64,000 bases of DNA from Pedobacter aquatilis (GCF_030409415.1 NZ_JAUFPW010000004.1:37019-101018), one strand, 5' to 3'. Counted from the stretch's first letter, positions 1 to 9,080 are shown. Notes: generated by a model not told the origin, from the sequence alone. Made by a program: numbers and translations.

Positions 1-1540
1 TTGGTGCAAGCGTTAAATTCCAGCTCAGCATTCCTGTTTCTTTATTTACTTCAGCTTTGCTACTTTCTAAAAGTTCTACCTCTATATCGCTCTGCGTAGA
101 AATTGGATATTGATCTTTTAAAGCTAATTCTACAGATTCTTTTTTGGTATTTCTGATTTTAATCAAATAGGTAAAAACCTGCTTTTTGTTGCTTCCAATA
201 ACTTTAGTGCTGCTAAAATCTTCTTGTTTTTCTTTTGTAATTAAAATTTTCTTGTCTTTACCCATGCTTAAGCTTAGGGTGTCAGCTAAGTTAGCTGGGT
301 TTATAAATGATTTGCCAGTGTAAGTGCCCTCAAAAATAATATTAGCGTTACCGGCTTGCAGATTAAGCTTTTCCCAATCTAAAACATCAGCTAGTAAATA
401 TGCATCGTTACTAATTCGAGGTGCAGCATAATATTTATATTTTGCGGGTACATCATATTCCTTAAAGGATACCGTGTGTGGTTTATTGTCACTATTAATA
501 TCATATGGAATATCAATATCGAATGTGACGCCAAGCTGTGTTTCATTTACTGATGTATAATTGTTAACTGTAGAAACAGATGCAGCTACTGCTTTTTTCT
601 CCGCTTTGCCATAACCCACAACTACTACATCGTTAAGCATTTGTTCATTAGCAACCGGCGATGCCATACCTCTTATACGGATTTGAGGTTGATTAGTTGA
701 AACAAACCAAGGGTTTAAAGTTGGTGCAGTAATATTATAATTTGGGTTTCCGGTTGATAAAGAAAGCCTAACTTTTTTCCAATCTAAACCCGTGTTTTGG
801 ATAATTGCGCCTTTATACACTATGCTTAACGGATTAGAAGTGTTAGCCGCTTTGATATCGTAACTGGCAGACCAAGTTGCGCTTGGTGTAACATAAGAAA
901 CATTATAATTGGCGTTAATATTTTCTTTGGCCATAAGTTGTAAAACCAGTTGCCCTAATTGTTGATTTGGATTATTGCGTAACTCCGCTAACTGTTGTTG
1001 CAATGCGTTCAGTATTTTAGTCTGCTTTTCTTCTGTAGCGGTAATTGCCAAAATTGCATTACGTACTTCGGTGCTTTTTGTGCGATAATATTCTGCAAGT
1101 TTTACCAGTTCGGTAACATTAGTGCCTGTGCTTGTGCCGCCAGATTTTCTGTTTTCATCAAGTAAAACTAAAGTTTGCTCTTCGATGGTTTTTGCATTTT
1201 TGGTTTTAGAAAGCGCTGTGGTTACGATTTTAATGCTATCATTTAGAAGCTTTATTTCAGGATTTGAGGCATCCGAGTTTAGAAAATCTCGGTTAAACTG
1301 TACAGCCAAAATGGTTACACCCGCAGAAACGCTAGCTTGAATTGAACTTTCGTTAACTCGACCTGAAATATTATTAATCACAATTTCTGATGTCCCGAGC
1401 GGAAGATTAACCTTACCAGTATGCGTAAGTTGTGCGCCGTTGTTATAAACGGTTACACTTTCCAAGGCTGCCTTTGTTTTTATTTGCTGTTGTGCAAAAA
1501 CACTAAGTGGAAATAATAGGGTAATTAAAATTCGTTTCAT
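1..1540 (-). CDS. DUF4139 (mucoidy-inhibitor MuiA-like) protein, 3' end cut by window edge
   Basis: An open frame runs leftward from an ATG at 1540 off the window edge, giving about 513 visible residues. The start MKRILITLLFPLSVFAQQ is a signal peptide, so the protein is exported. An N-terminal all-beta region (SVTVYNNGAQLTHTG) precedes a helical stretch at about 100-190, then the DUF4139 region with SYVTPSATWSASYDI. This order matches the MuiA/DUF4139 family, whose molecular role is not established. An oddity is that residues 287-291 read IRIRG and 304-311 read DVVVVGYG, both signatures of SusC-type receptors. The gene is divergent from the photolyase at 1708. Family assignment is from recognition of motifs; the C-terminus is not visible. 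Confidence 0.85.
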   Translation of the reverse strand, partial: MKRILITLLFPLSVFAQQQIKTKAALESVTVYNNGAQLTHTGKVNLPLGTSEIVINNISGRVNESSIQASVSAGVTILAVQFNRDFLNSDASNPEIKLLNDSIKIVTTALSKTKNAKTIEEQTLVLLDENRKSGGTSTGTNVTELVKLAEYYRTKSTEVRNAILAITATEEKQTKILNALQQQLAELRNNPNQQLGQLVLQLMAKENINANYNVSYVTPSATWSASYDIKAANTSNPLSIVYKGAIIQNTGLDWKKVRLSLSTGNPNYNITAPTLNPWFVSTNQPQIRIRGMASPVANEQMLNDVVVVGYGKAEKKAVAASVSTVNNYTSVNETQLGVTFDIDIPYDINSDNKPHTVSFKEYDVPAKYKYYAAPRISNDAYLLADVLDWEKLNLQAGNANIIFEGTYTGKSFINPANLADTLSLSMGKDKKILITKEKQEDFSSTKVIGSNKKQVFTYLIKIRNTKKESVELALKDQYPISTQSDIEVELLESSKAEVNKETGMLSWNLTLAP

Positions 1541-1643
1541 ATTGCGATGTGTTTTATAATTTCATTGGAATGATGTTCTGTTGGATGCTTTTCCATAAGC
1601 AAATTTTATTTTGTTGTGCTTTTGTAAAGAATTCGGCAGGGTT

Positions 1644-1673
1644 TTGATGCGGAGAAAAAATAAGATAAATTTG
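1644..1673 (+). promoter_or_regulatory. Bacteroidota-type promoter for the photolyase gene
   Basis: TTG at 1644-1646 is followed after 19 bases by TAAATTTG at 1666-1673, an exact match to the Bacteroidota -33/-7 pattern (TTG, N19, TAnnTTTG). It lies 34 bases before the ATG at 1708. Confidence 0.7.
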
Positions 1674-1707
1674 TAATTACGCTCATCATACTATTTCTAC
1701 AATAAGG

Positions 1708-2982
1708 ATGTCTAAAAAAATTTTAGTCTGGTTTAGAAATGATCTTCGACTTCACGATAACGAGATGTTGGTTGAGGCAATCGCTAAATCAGATTCAATT
1801 TTACCCGTTTATATTTTTGATTCTCGTTCTTTCGGTGAAACCAAATATGGTACACAAAAAACTGGAAGCATCAGAGCGCAGTTTATTCTGGAAAGTGTTT
1901 TGGCACTAAGAAATTCTTTAAAACAAATTGGAGGGAATTTACTTGTTGCCAATGGTAAGCCAGAAGATATTATTCCTGCTTTGGTGCAAGAATATGAAAT
2001 AAATGAGGTGTATCATCACCGGGAGGTAGCCGAAGAAGAAACACAAATTTCAGGTCAGTTAGAAAACGAACTTTGGAAACTGCGCATCAATTTAAAACAT
2101 TTTATCGGCCATACACTTTACAATAAAGAAGATTTACCCTTCCCGATAAAAGATATTCCTGATGCATTTAATCAATTTAAAAAGAAAATAGAGCGGGATG
2201 CAATTATTAAACCTTGTTTTGCTGCACCCGATAGAGTCAACGTAGCCGAAGTTATTGATTGGGGTAATATTCCAACTTTAGCTGATTTAGGCTTGAGTAT
2301 CCATAAAAAGGATAATCGCTCTGATTTTGAATACGCTGGTGGCGAAGCCGAGGGTTTGGCAAATTTGCAAAAAGTTACGGTTGCCATGCAGCAGGCAGCA
2401 ACTACCAAAAATTTAATTCTGGCCTCTAAACTTTCTGCATGGTTGGCAATGGGCTGTTTATCGCCTAGAAAAGTTTACTGGGAAATTAAAAAGATGGAAA
2501 GCTTTCCGAATACAAAAGCCATGTTTAACCATGTTTTGTTGGGCTTGCTCTGGAGAGATTATTTCCGCTTTATGTTTAAGAAGTACGGTAATAATTTTTT
2601 CAAACCTAATGGATTTGGTAGTCAGGGCATTGTTGATGAAGCAAATACCACAGAAAATCTTCAGAATTGGAAAAACGGACAAACCGGTTTTGCAATTGTT
2701 GATGCTGTGATGACGGAGCTAAATCAAACTGGTTACATTTCAAACGTTGCCCGTCAAACTGCTGCGCTTTACTTAATTAATAATTTGGAAGTTAGCTGGG
2801 TTTTAGGTGCCGCATATTTCGAAGAAAAGTTGATTGATTATAATCCGGCAAGTAATTGGGGTAATTGGGCAAACATGGCTGGTGTTGGTAACGATCAAAA
2901 ATCTAAAAGTGTTTTTGATTTCGATAAGAACCTTAAAAATCTTGATCCGAAAGGAAATTATGCGCTCACTTGGGCTTCGTAA
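1708..2982 (+). CDS. Cryptochrome/photolyase, DASH family
   Basis: This 424-residue protein is a flavin photolyase or cryptochrome of the DASH type, which repairs cyclobutane pyrimidine dimers (in single-stranded DNA for characterised DASH members) using blue light. The N-terminal Rossmann-like antenna domain opens with KILVWFRNDLRLHDNE, the family signature. A linker leads to the helical FAD-binding domain with LLWRDYFRFM (about 277-286), NVARQTAALYL, and SNWGNWANMAGVGND (about 382-396). The C-terminal ending ...LDPKGNYALTWAS is typical of DASH rather than class I CPD photolyases. It is monocistronic behind its own promoter. Photolyase versus signalling role cannot be told from sequence alone. 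Confidence 0.93.
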   Translation: MSKKILVWFRNDLRLHDNEMLVEAIAKSDSILPVYIFDSRSFGETKYGTQKTGSIRAQFILESVLALRNSLKQIGGNLLVANGKPEDIIPALVQEYEINEVYHHREVAEEETQISGQLENELWKLRINLKHFIGHTLYNKEDLPFPIKDIPDAFNQFKKKIERDAIIKPCFAAPDRVNVAEVIDWGNIPTLADLGLSIHKKDNRSDFEYAGGEAEGLANLQKVTVAMQQAATTKNLILASKLSAWLAMGCLSPRKVYWEIKKMESFPNTKAMFNHVLLGLLWRDYFRFMFKKYGNNFFKPNGFGSQGIVDEANTTENLQNWKNGQTGFAIVDAVMTELNQTGYISNVARQTAALYLINNLEVSWVLGAAYFEEKLIDYNPASNWGNWANMAGVGNDQKSKSVFDFDKNLKNLDPKGNYALTWAS

Positions 2983-3133
2983 ATATTGATCGAGTTTTTA
3001 AGTTTGATAGATTGAATTTATCTGCCAGTGGCTCATTCTCTAATCCAAATTTAATCCAATCAGAGAAAATAAATCTTTATTTAATAAATCTCATTTTAAT
3101 CGACTTTTTTACCAATTATATAAGGTAAAATTC

Positions 3134-3141
3134 TAATTTTG
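3134..3141 (+). promoter_or_regulatory. Probable -7 box of sucA
   Basis: TAATTTTG matches TAnnTTTG and lies 25 bases before the sucA ATG. No convincing TTG is found at the expected distance upstream. Confidence 0.5.
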
Positions 3142-3166
3142 TAGTGCTTATAGTAAACAGTTAATA

Positions 3167-5965
3167 ATGGGTAGTTTATCTTATCTTAATGGCGCAAACG
3201 CCGAATATATAGATTCTTTATATCAGTCGTATCAGCAGGATCCTGAATCAGTTGAATTTGGTTGGCAAAAGTTTTTTGAAGGTTTTGATTTTGGAAGAGG
3301 CTCTGAAGCCACAGCAGTAACTGCAGAAACGCCAGAGCAATTTTTAAAAGAGGTTAGTGTTTTAAATTTGATTGATGGTTACAGAAGTCGCGGTCACTTG
3401 TTTACACACACAAATCCGGTCCGCGAAAGACGCAAGCATTTACCATCTTTAGACTTAGAAAATTTTGGTTTATCTGATGCCGATTTAGAAACCGTTTTTA
3501 ACTCTGGTGTTGAGATTGGTATCGGTGCTTCAAAATTGAAAGACATTGTTGCTTTTTTAAAGCAAACTTATGCCAGCTCTATCGGGGCTGAGTTTAAATT
3601 TTTACGTACACCAGAAGTTTTGAATTGGATTCAAGGCAAAATGGAGAGTGCACGTAATACACCTAACTTCTCTATAGAAGAGAAGAAACGTATCCTTAGA
3701 AAATTAAACGAAGCCGTAAGTTTCGAAAACTTTTTGGGTACAAAATTCTTAGGTCAGAAGCGTTTCTCTTTAGAAGGCGCAGAGGCTTTAATTCCGGCAT
3801 TAGATTCAGTAATTGAAAAAGGTGCAGATTTAGGAATCGAAGAATTTGTAATTGGTATGGCACACCGCGGTCGCTTGAACGTGTTGGCCAACATCATGCA
3901 AAAAACCTATAAAGATATTTTTACCGAATTTGAAGGTAAAAGCTATAATCCAGACACACCATTTGGTGGTGATGTTAAGTATCACCTGGGTTATTCTACC
4001 GATGTAACTACGGTTGCAGGCAAAAGTGTTCACTTAAGCCTTTGCCCAAATCCATCGCATTTAGAAACTGTTGACGGTGTGGTAGAAGGCATGAGCCGTT
4101 CAAAAATTGATTTTAAATACGGTGGTGATAACAGTCGTTTAGCACCAATTTTGATTCACGGTGATGCTTCAGTTGCTGGTCAGGGTATTGTTTATGAAGT
4201 AATACAAATGGCTGGTTTAGATGGTTACAAGACGGGTGGTACTATCCATTTGGTAATTAATAATCAAATCGGTTTCACTACAAATTATAAAGATGCCCGT
4301 ACAAGTACCTATTGTACAGATATTGCGAAAGTAACTTTATCGCCGGTTTTCCATGTGAATGGTGATGATCCTGAAGCTTTGGTTTATGCAATTAATTTGG
4401 CAATGGAATATCGCCAGAAATATAAAAACGATGTTTTTATCGATATTTTATGTTACCGTCGTTTCGGCCACAATGAGTCTGATGAGCCAAAATTCACGCA
4501 GCCTTTATTATACAAAACAATTGAAAAACACCCCAACCCTAGGGAAATTTATATAGAGCAATTAACTAAAGAGGGCAAGTTGGAGGCAGGCTTGGCAAAA
4601 GAACTGGAAAAAGATTTCCGCGGAATTTTACAAGAGCGCTTAAACGAAGCTAAAGAGTTTGTTGCAGGAGATACTGAAGTTAAATTTGGTGGTGCATGGG
4701 CAGATTTGCGTATGGCTACACCAAAAGATTTTGAAAAATCGCCCGTTACAGCAGTAAAAAAAGCAACGCTTTTAGAAATCGGTAAACGAATTACCACTTT
4801 GCCATCAAACAAAAAGTTCTTCAAGAAAATTGAAAAATTATTTGCTGAGCGTACGAAAATGGTTAATGAAACCAATGTTTTCGATTGGGCAATGGGCGAG
4901 CAATTGGCTTATGGTACATTATTATCAGAAGGTAAACGTGTACGTTTAAGCGGTCAGGATGTGGAGCGTGGTACGTTCTCTCATCGCCATGCGGTATTAA
5001 CTTTGGAAGATAGCGAGGAAGAATATGTACCGTTATCGAACATTTCAGACCAACAAGCACCCTTCGATATTTATAATTCGCATTTATCAGAATATGGTGT
5101 TTTAGGTTTCGAATATGGTTATGCGATGGCTAATCCGAATGCTTTAACCATTTGGGAAGCGCAGTTTGGAGATTTCTTTAATGGAGCACAAATTGTAATC
5201 GACCAATATGTTGCGAGTGCAGAAACAAAATGGCAACGTGAAAATGGTTTGGTGATGTTACTACCTCACGGTTACGAAGGTCAGGGACCAGAGCATTCAT
5301 CGGCACGTATTGAGCGTTTTATGGAGCTTTGTGCAGATTACAACATGCAAGTTGTGAATTGCTCAACTCCGGCAAACTTCTTCCACGTTTTACGTCGCCA
5401 GTTTAAACGCGATTTCCGTAAACCATTGGTTGTATTTTCACCTAAAAGCTTATTACGCCATCCGGCTTGCGTATCTAAAATAGACGAATTTACCGAAGGT
5501 GGCTTTAAAGAAGTAATTGATGATGTAAATGTTAAAGTTGCAGATGTAACTCGAGTGGTTTTCTGTAGCGGTAAAATTTATTACGAATTGCTTGAAAAAC
5601 AACAGGCAGATAAAGTTAAACATGTAGCAATTGTACGTGTTGAACAATTATATCCAACGCCTGTTGACCAAATGGAAGCGATTAAAACTAAATACAAAAA
5701 TGCAGATGAAATTTTCTGGGTACAGGAAGAGCCAGAAAACATGGGCGCATGGCCGTATTTATTCCGCAAATTATATAAAACAGGTTTAAAAGGTATTGAT
5801 GTAATTTCTAGAAAAGAAAGCAGCAGTACAGCAACTGGTTTTGCGAAACAACATGCCAACCAACAAGCTTATATTTTAGCAAAAGCTTTAGAACTTCCTG
5901 TTAAAAAAGAGGAAGTGCAAGAAGCAACTAAAAAAGCGACAAAAAAAATGGCAGAGGCCGATTAA
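3167..5965 (+). CDS. sucA: 2-oxoglutarate dehydrogenase E1 component
   Basis: This 932-residue protein is the thiamine-diphosphate-dependent E1 subunit of the cytoplasmic 2-oxoglutarate dehydrogenase complex. It decarboxylates 2-oxoglutarate and passes the succinyl group to the lipoyl arm of E2 in the TCA cycle. The N-terminus (SYLNGANAEYIDSLYQSYQQ) is the E2-binding segment of SucA proteins. Hallmarks in order are GMAHRGRLNVLANI (about 229), HGDASVAGQGIVYE, the TPP-fold segment VNGDDPEA, and CYRRFGHNESDEP (about 428). The C-terminal transketolase-like half contains HGYEGQGPEHSSARIERF. The last 20 residues are Lys/Ala-rich. The E2 gene follows 106 bases downstream. Confidence 0.97.
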   Translation: MGSLSYLNGANAEYIDSLYQSYQQDPESVEFGWQKFFEGFDFGRGSEATAVTAETPEQFLKEVSVLNLIDGYRSRGHLFTHTNPVRERRKHLPSLDLENFGLSDADLETVFNSGVEIGIGASKLKDIVAFLKQTYASSIGAEFKFLRTPEVLNWIQGKMESARNTPNFSIEEKKRILRKLNEAVSFENFLGTKFLGQKRFSLEGAEALIPALDSVIEKGADLGIEEFVIGMAHRGRLNVLANIMQKTYKDIFTEFEGKSYNPDTPFGGDVKYHLGYSTDVTTVAGKSVHLSLCPNPSHLETVDGVVEGMSRSKIDFKYGGDNSRLAPILIHGDASVAGQGIVYEVIQMAGLDGYKTGGTIHLVINNQIGFTTNYKDARTSTYCTDIAKVTLSPVFHVNGDDPEALVYAINLAMEYRQKYKNDVFIDILCYRRFGHNESDEPKFTQPLLYKTIEKHPNPREIYIEQLTKEGKLEAGLAKELEKDFRGILQERLNEAKEFVAGDTEVKFGGAWADLRMATPKDFEKSPVTAVKKATLLEIGKRITTLPSNKKFFKKIEKLFAERTKMVNETNVFDWAMGEQLAYGTLLSEGKRVRLSGQDVERGTFSHRHAVLTLEDSEEEYVPLSNISDQQAPFDIYNSHLSEYGVLGFEYGYAMANPNALTIWEAQFGDFFNGAQIVIDQYVASAETKWQRENGLVMLLPHGYEGQGPEHSSARIERFMELCADYNMQVVNCSTPANFFHVLRRQFKRDFRKPLVVFSPKSLLRHPACVSKIDEFTEGGFKEVIDDVNVKVADVTRVVFCSGKIYYELLEKQQADKVKHVAIVRVEQLYPTPVDQMEAIKTKYKNADEIFWVQEEPENMGAWPYLFRKLYKTGLKGIDVISRKESSSTATGFAKQHANQQAYILAKALELPVKKEEVQEATKKATKKMAEAD

Positions 5966-6071
5966 TTTGAGGTAAAGAGTTTCAAGGTTTAAGGTAGAGG
6001 GTTTGCGCCCAAAACATTCCAACTTTGCAACTTTAAAACATATAACAACAAAAAATAGAATATTAAACATT

Positions 6072-7298
6072 ATGAGTTTAGAGATAAAAGTTCCACCAGT
6101 TGGTGAGTCGATTACCGAAGTTGTTTTATCACAGTGGTTAAAACAAGATGGCGATGTTGTTGAGATGGATGAAGTTATTGCTGAATTAGAATCAGACAAG
6201 GCTACATTTGAATTAACAGCAGAGCAGGCTGGAACTTTAATAACCATAGCTGCCGAAGGCGATACTTTAGCAATTGGCGCAGTAGTTTGTAAAATTGAAG
6301 ATGGTGGCGCAGCACCTGCAAAAGCTGAAGCTCCTAAAACTGAAGAAAAAGCGGTTGTTGCTGAAGATAAGACTTCTGCACCTGTTGCAGAAAAATCTGG
6401 CGAAAGTTACGCAACGGGCACTCCATCGCCTGCTGCTGGTAAAATTCTTGCAGAAAAAGGTATTGAAGCTGGTGCTGTAAAAGGTACTGGTGTTGATGGT
6501 CGCATTACCAAAGATGATGCTGTAAAAGCAGAAGCTGGTAAAAAAGCAGAGGCTCCAAAAGCAGCTGCGGCTCCAGTTGCTGCTGCGCCTGCGGGTGCAC
6601 GTTCTGAGCGTCGTGAGAAAATGTCGCCTTTGCGTAAAACCGTTGCAAAACGTTTAGTTTCTGTTAAAAATGAAACCGCGATGTTAACTACTTTCAACGA
6701 AGTTAACATGAAACCAATTATGGATTTACGCGGTAAATACAAAGATTCTTTCAAAGAGAAACATGGTGTTGGTTTAGGTTTTATGAGTTTCTTTACTAAA
6801 GCTGTAACTGAGGCTTTGAAAGATTTTCCAGCTGTAAATGCTCGTATTGATGGCGAAGAAATTGTTTACAATAACTTTGCTGATGTTTCTATCGCCGTTT
6901 CTGCTCCAAAAGGATTAGTGGTTCCGGTTATTCGCAATGCAGAAAGCATGAGCTTAGCTGAGATTGAAAAATCTGTTTTAGCTTTGGCTTTAAAAGCTCG
7001 TGATGGTAAACTAACTATCGAAGAAATGACAGGTGGAACATTCACAATCACAAATGGTGGTGTGTTTGGTTCGATGATGTCTACGCCGATTATTAACGCA
7101 CCACAATCGGCTATTTTAGGTATGCACAACATTGTTGAGCGTCCAATTGCAGAGAAAGGTGAGGTTGTGATTCGTCCGATGATGTATGTTGCTTTATCTT
7201 ACGACCACAGAATTATTGACGGACGCGAGTCGGTTGGTTTCTTAGTTCGTGTTAAACAATTATTAGAAGACCCAGCGAGATTGCTATTAGGCGTTTAA
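6072..7298 (+). CDS. sucB: Dihydrolipoyllysine succinyltransferase (OGDH E2)
   Basis: This 408-residue E2 subunit transfers succinyl groups from lipoyl-lysine to CoA and forms the core of the complex fed by SucA. I chose the ATG at 6072 ([13 protein letters not shown]) over an in-frame upstream ATG at 6003, because the extra 23 residues are encoded by an intergenic mini-repeat and the lipoyl domain begins at residue 3. Domains in order are a lipoyl domain with ESDKATFEL (lipoylated Lys43), an Ala/Pro/Lys/Glu-rich linker, the peripheral subunit-binding domain ([14 protein letters not shown]...GRITKDD), a second Ala-rich linker, and the catalytic domain ending [11 protein letters not shown] with the active-site His and Asp. 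A strong terminator follows. Confidence 0.96.
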   Translation: MSLEIKVPPVGESITEVVLSQWLKQDGDVVEMDEVIAELESDKATFELTAEQAGTLITIAAEGDTLAIGAVVCKIEDGGAAPAKAEAPKTEEKAVVAEDKTSAPVAEKSGESYATGTPSPAAGKILAEKGIEAGAVKGTGVDGRITKDDAVKAEAGKKAEAPKAAAAPVAAAPAGARSERREKMSPLRKTVAKRLVSVKNETAMLTTFNEVNMKPIMDLRGKYKDSFKEKHGVGLGFMSFFTKAVTEALKDFPAVNARIDGEEIVYNNFADVSIAVSAPKGLVVPVIRNAESMSLAEIEKSVLALALKARDGKLTIEEMTGGTFTITNGGVFGSMMSTPIINAPQSAILGMHNIVERPIAEKGEVVIRPMMYVALSYDHRIIDGRESVGFLVRVKQLLEDPARLLLGV

Positions 7299-7320
7299 GT
7301 CTTTAATTATCTTAAAATAT

Positions 7321-7350
7321 AAAGCCTTAACATTTTGTTGAGGCTTTTTT
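7321..7350 (+). terminator. Rho-independent terminator of sucA-sucB
   Basis: AAAGCCTTAAC (7321-7331) pairs with GTTGAGGCTTT (7337-7347) around a five-base loop and runs into a T tract. It begins 22 bases after the sucB stop. Confidence 0.85.
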
Positions 7351-7365
7351 ATTTATAATCAACTA

Positions 7366-7440
7366 CGTCATTGCGAGGTACGAAGCAATCTCTCTATACA
7401 AAGATTGCAAAAGATTTCTCGGCTTCGCTCGAAATGACGG
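7366..7440. repeat. CGTCATT...AATGACG element, copy 1 (mixed halves)
   Basis: The copy starts CGTCATTGCGAGGTACGAAG and ends TCGAAATGACG. The left half is the GCGAGG type, while the right half (AAAGATTTCTCGGCTTCGCT) is the TTCGA type seen again at 63451 and 63725. It is a dispersed intergenic element; 13 copies or half copies occur in the window. Confidence 0.8.
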
Positions 7441-7463
7441 TATTTCATTTGATATATTTGGAG

Positions 7464-7823
7464 ATGAAATTAACGTTCAACTTAAAGTTTCTTCTCATCT
7501 TCTTTGCCATTTTTATCATTGAAGTTTTGATTGCGAAGTATGTGGACGATGCCTATATCCGTCCGTTTGGTGGCGATGTTTTAGTGGTAGTTTTAATGTA
7601 TGCTTTCCTTAGGATATTCCTTAAAACAAACAATAAAAGGCTTGCGTTAGGCGTATTAATTTTTTCCTTTGTTATTGAATTTTTGCAATTAGTTCATTAT
7701 GTTGATTGGTTAGGTTTACAGGATAATAAGCTTTGGAGCATCGTGCTCGGAACGTATTTTTCGGTTTATGATTTGTTAGCTTATTTTGTTGGCTATCTGA
7801 TTTGTTTAATGTTTAAGGATTAA
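7464..7823 (+). CDS. DUF2809 family membrane protein
   Basis: The chosen start at 7464 gives a 119-residue hydrophobic protein with about four predicted transmembrane helices. Residues such as YIRPFGGDVLVVVLMYAFLR, VIEFLQLVHYVDWLGLQ and GTYFSVYDLLAYFVGY match the small DUF2809 family of unknown function. An upstream in-frame ATG at 7371 exists, but the added 31 residues are translated from the repeat at 7366-7440 and are unlikely to be real. No clear Shine-Dalgarno sequence is visible, as is usual in Bacteroidota. The gene stands alone between repeats. Confidence 0.8.
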   Translation: MKLTFNLKFLLIFFAIFIIEVLIAKYVDDAYIRPFGGDVLVVVLMYAFLRIFLKTNNKRLALGVLIFSFVIEFLQLVHYVDWLGLQDNKLWSIVLGTYFSVYDLLAYFVGYLICLMFKD

Positions 7824-7853
7824 TTATCGTGACTAGTCCGTTTATGATGTAAT

Positions 7854-7887
7854 CGTCATTTCGACCGTACTAGAGAAATCTTTGAAA
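7854..7887. repeat. CGTCATT element, half copy 2
   Basis: Only the left half is present: CGTCATTTCGACCGTACTAG followed by AGAAATCTTTG. No AATGACG end follows. Confidence 0.6.
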
Positions 7888-7950
7888 CTTGAGTATCTAT
7901 AGCATAGATTACTCCATTACGTTGATGCTCTAAAAAGTTTATTATTTGTT

Positions 7951-8122
7951 TTTTGTCCTGGCCGGACGGGCGTCTTTCTTTTTGATGTCAAAAAGAAACA
8001 AAAAACACCGGCTGAAAATTTTTCTTTTGAAGTTAGTGGTGGGGCTTGGATAAGCTATGCCGAAAAATTTGTTAGGCCGGATTTAAGGTTAACGAAGATG
8101 TATTGCTAGAGACTTGTGTGGT
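7951..8122 (+). repeat. Long dispersed element (family B), copy A
   Basis: Shared blocks are GGCCGGACGGGC, a self-complementary TTTTTGATGTCAAAAA, AAAAGAAACAAAA, CACCGGCTGAAAATTTTT, AAAAATTTGTTAGGCCGG and a GACTTG end. They occur in the same order at 22793-23009 and, inverted, at 55082-55210. No coding potential is apparent. Confidence 0.7.
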
Positions 8123-8202
8123 TTGAATTTCAATTGTAAAAAGTATTTTGGAAAGTTTGAGCATTTTGCTTTACCGCCACGTTTTACCGTTACAGGTTTG
8201 GG

Positions 8203-8730
8203 CTAATTTCCACTTAATTCCAACTTCAAAAGTTCCTCATAAGGATTTCCACCTAAACCCAACAACTTTGCAAAAGCTGATTCGGTTTTAAAACCTTGTT
8301 TTTTAAGTTCAATAACCTGTTGTCTAAAACTTTCACCCTTTTCTAAAAGTAATTGATATTCAATGAGCATGTGTCGATAAGCGTTTTGTTGTTGCGTTGG
8401 AATGTTTTGTCCGAATATTTCGAACTCAAAATCATCTATAAAGAAATTGGCTTTAATGGAATTTAACGTTGGATTTTCTGAAAGGTTAAAATCTTTTTCT
8501 TTATTGAAACACCTTGCTAAAGTTTCAATGAAATCGTTTCTATCTTTTACAAAGCAAATAATATCTAAATCGCTGCTTTCGATATCGATGTTAATCGGAA
8601 TGGTACCAACCAGAATAGGGCTGAAGCTTTGCAGTTTTTCTAACACCTGATTGTTAACTAAAGCATGATAAGCTTCTTGCTGCCTTTGATTTCCACTTTT
8701 TAAGTAAGATATATCTAGAAAGTTTATCAT
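8203..8730 (-). CDS. DUF4269 nucleotidyltransferase-like protein
   Basis: This 175-residue protein starts at the ATG at 8730 (MINFLDISYLKSGN); a longer in-frame start at 8796 adds a non-conserved segment. The core resembles the nucleotidyltransferase fold: LVGTIPINIDIESSDLDIIC gives a G-(T/S) turn followed by S-DLD, with the Asp pair that binds metal in that superfamily. This fits DUF4269 proteins. The substrate is unknown. The upstream region also shows protein-like codons on the same strand (8739-8938), possibly relic sequence. Convergent with the DUF2809 gene and flanked by repeats. Confidence 0.8.
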   Translation of the reverse strand: MINFLDISYLKSGNQRQQEAYHALVNNQVLEKLQSFSPILVGTIPINIDIESSDLDIICFVKDRNDFIETLARCFNKEKDFNLSENPTLNSIKANFFIDDFEFEIFGQNIPTQQQNAYRHMLIEYQLLLEKGESFRQQVIELKKQGFKTESAFAKLLGLGGNPYEELLKLELSGN

Positions 8731-9047
8731 TTGCGTTTTGCAACTTTGGTTTATTGCAGTAGCCAAAGTTAATAAACCCGATAGTATGAATGCCAATGCG
8801 TGTACCTCTTTCTTCGTTTTTTACACCAAAGATTGTTGGAGTAAAAGCCTCATTGGCAGAAAGGATAGCGGGGAATGACGTTGATTTTAGTAGAATTTTG
8901 CTTTTCAAAAAAATATTACACTCGTCATTGCGAGGCACAAAGCAATCTCCTTTGGACTGATACTATTTTAATAAATTAGAATGTAAAGATTGCTTCTCCG
9001 AATCCTCGGAGCAAGCTGTACCTCGCAGTGACGACCGACGTAGGTAT
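8731..9047. other. Spacer with repeat and possible relic coding sequence
   Basis: This stretch lies upstream of the DUF4269 gene. Minus-strand frame 8739-8938 is open, but its first residues are translated from the repeat at 8923, so I do not call a gene. The remainder is the repeat copy at 8923-9033. Confidence 0.5.
8923..9033. repeat. CGTCATT...AATGACG element, copy 3
   Basis: The left end is CGTCATTGCGAGGCACAAAG with GCAATCT, and the right end is ATTGCTT...CCTCGCAGTGACG. Both halves are of the GCGAGG type, with a longer centre than other copies. Confidence 0.8.
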
Positions 9048-9080
9048 AAAAAAAGCCTATCTCAATTAAGAGACAGGCAT
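9048..9080 (-). terminator. Terminator of the ileS-dksA-lspA operon
   Basis: On the minus strand, GCCTGTCTC pairs with GAGATAGGC (one wobble) and is followed by a run of T (AAAAAAA at 9048-9054 on plus). It lies about 60 bases past the lspA stop. Confidence 0.8.

Larger units (their letters stand above)
7824..8202. other. Non-coding spacer with repeat elements
   Basis: No credible gene was found in these 379 bases. They contain a half copy of the CGTCATT element (7854-7887) and one copy of the longer dispersed element (7951-8122). Confidence 0.75.

Noticed and set aside
6003..6071. Upstream start of the E2 gene adding 23 residues
   Set aside because: The lipoyl domain begins at the ATG at 6072, and the extension is spacer mini-repeat sequence.
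7371..7463. N-terminal extension of the DUF2809 gene to an upstream ATG
   Set aside because: The added residues are translated from a dispersed repeat element and lack membrane-protein character; the family begins at MKLTF.
8654..8938. Minus-strand ORF of 94 aa
   Set aside because: It begins inside the CGTCATT repeat and overlaps the DUF4269 start; no family resemblance. Possible relic only.
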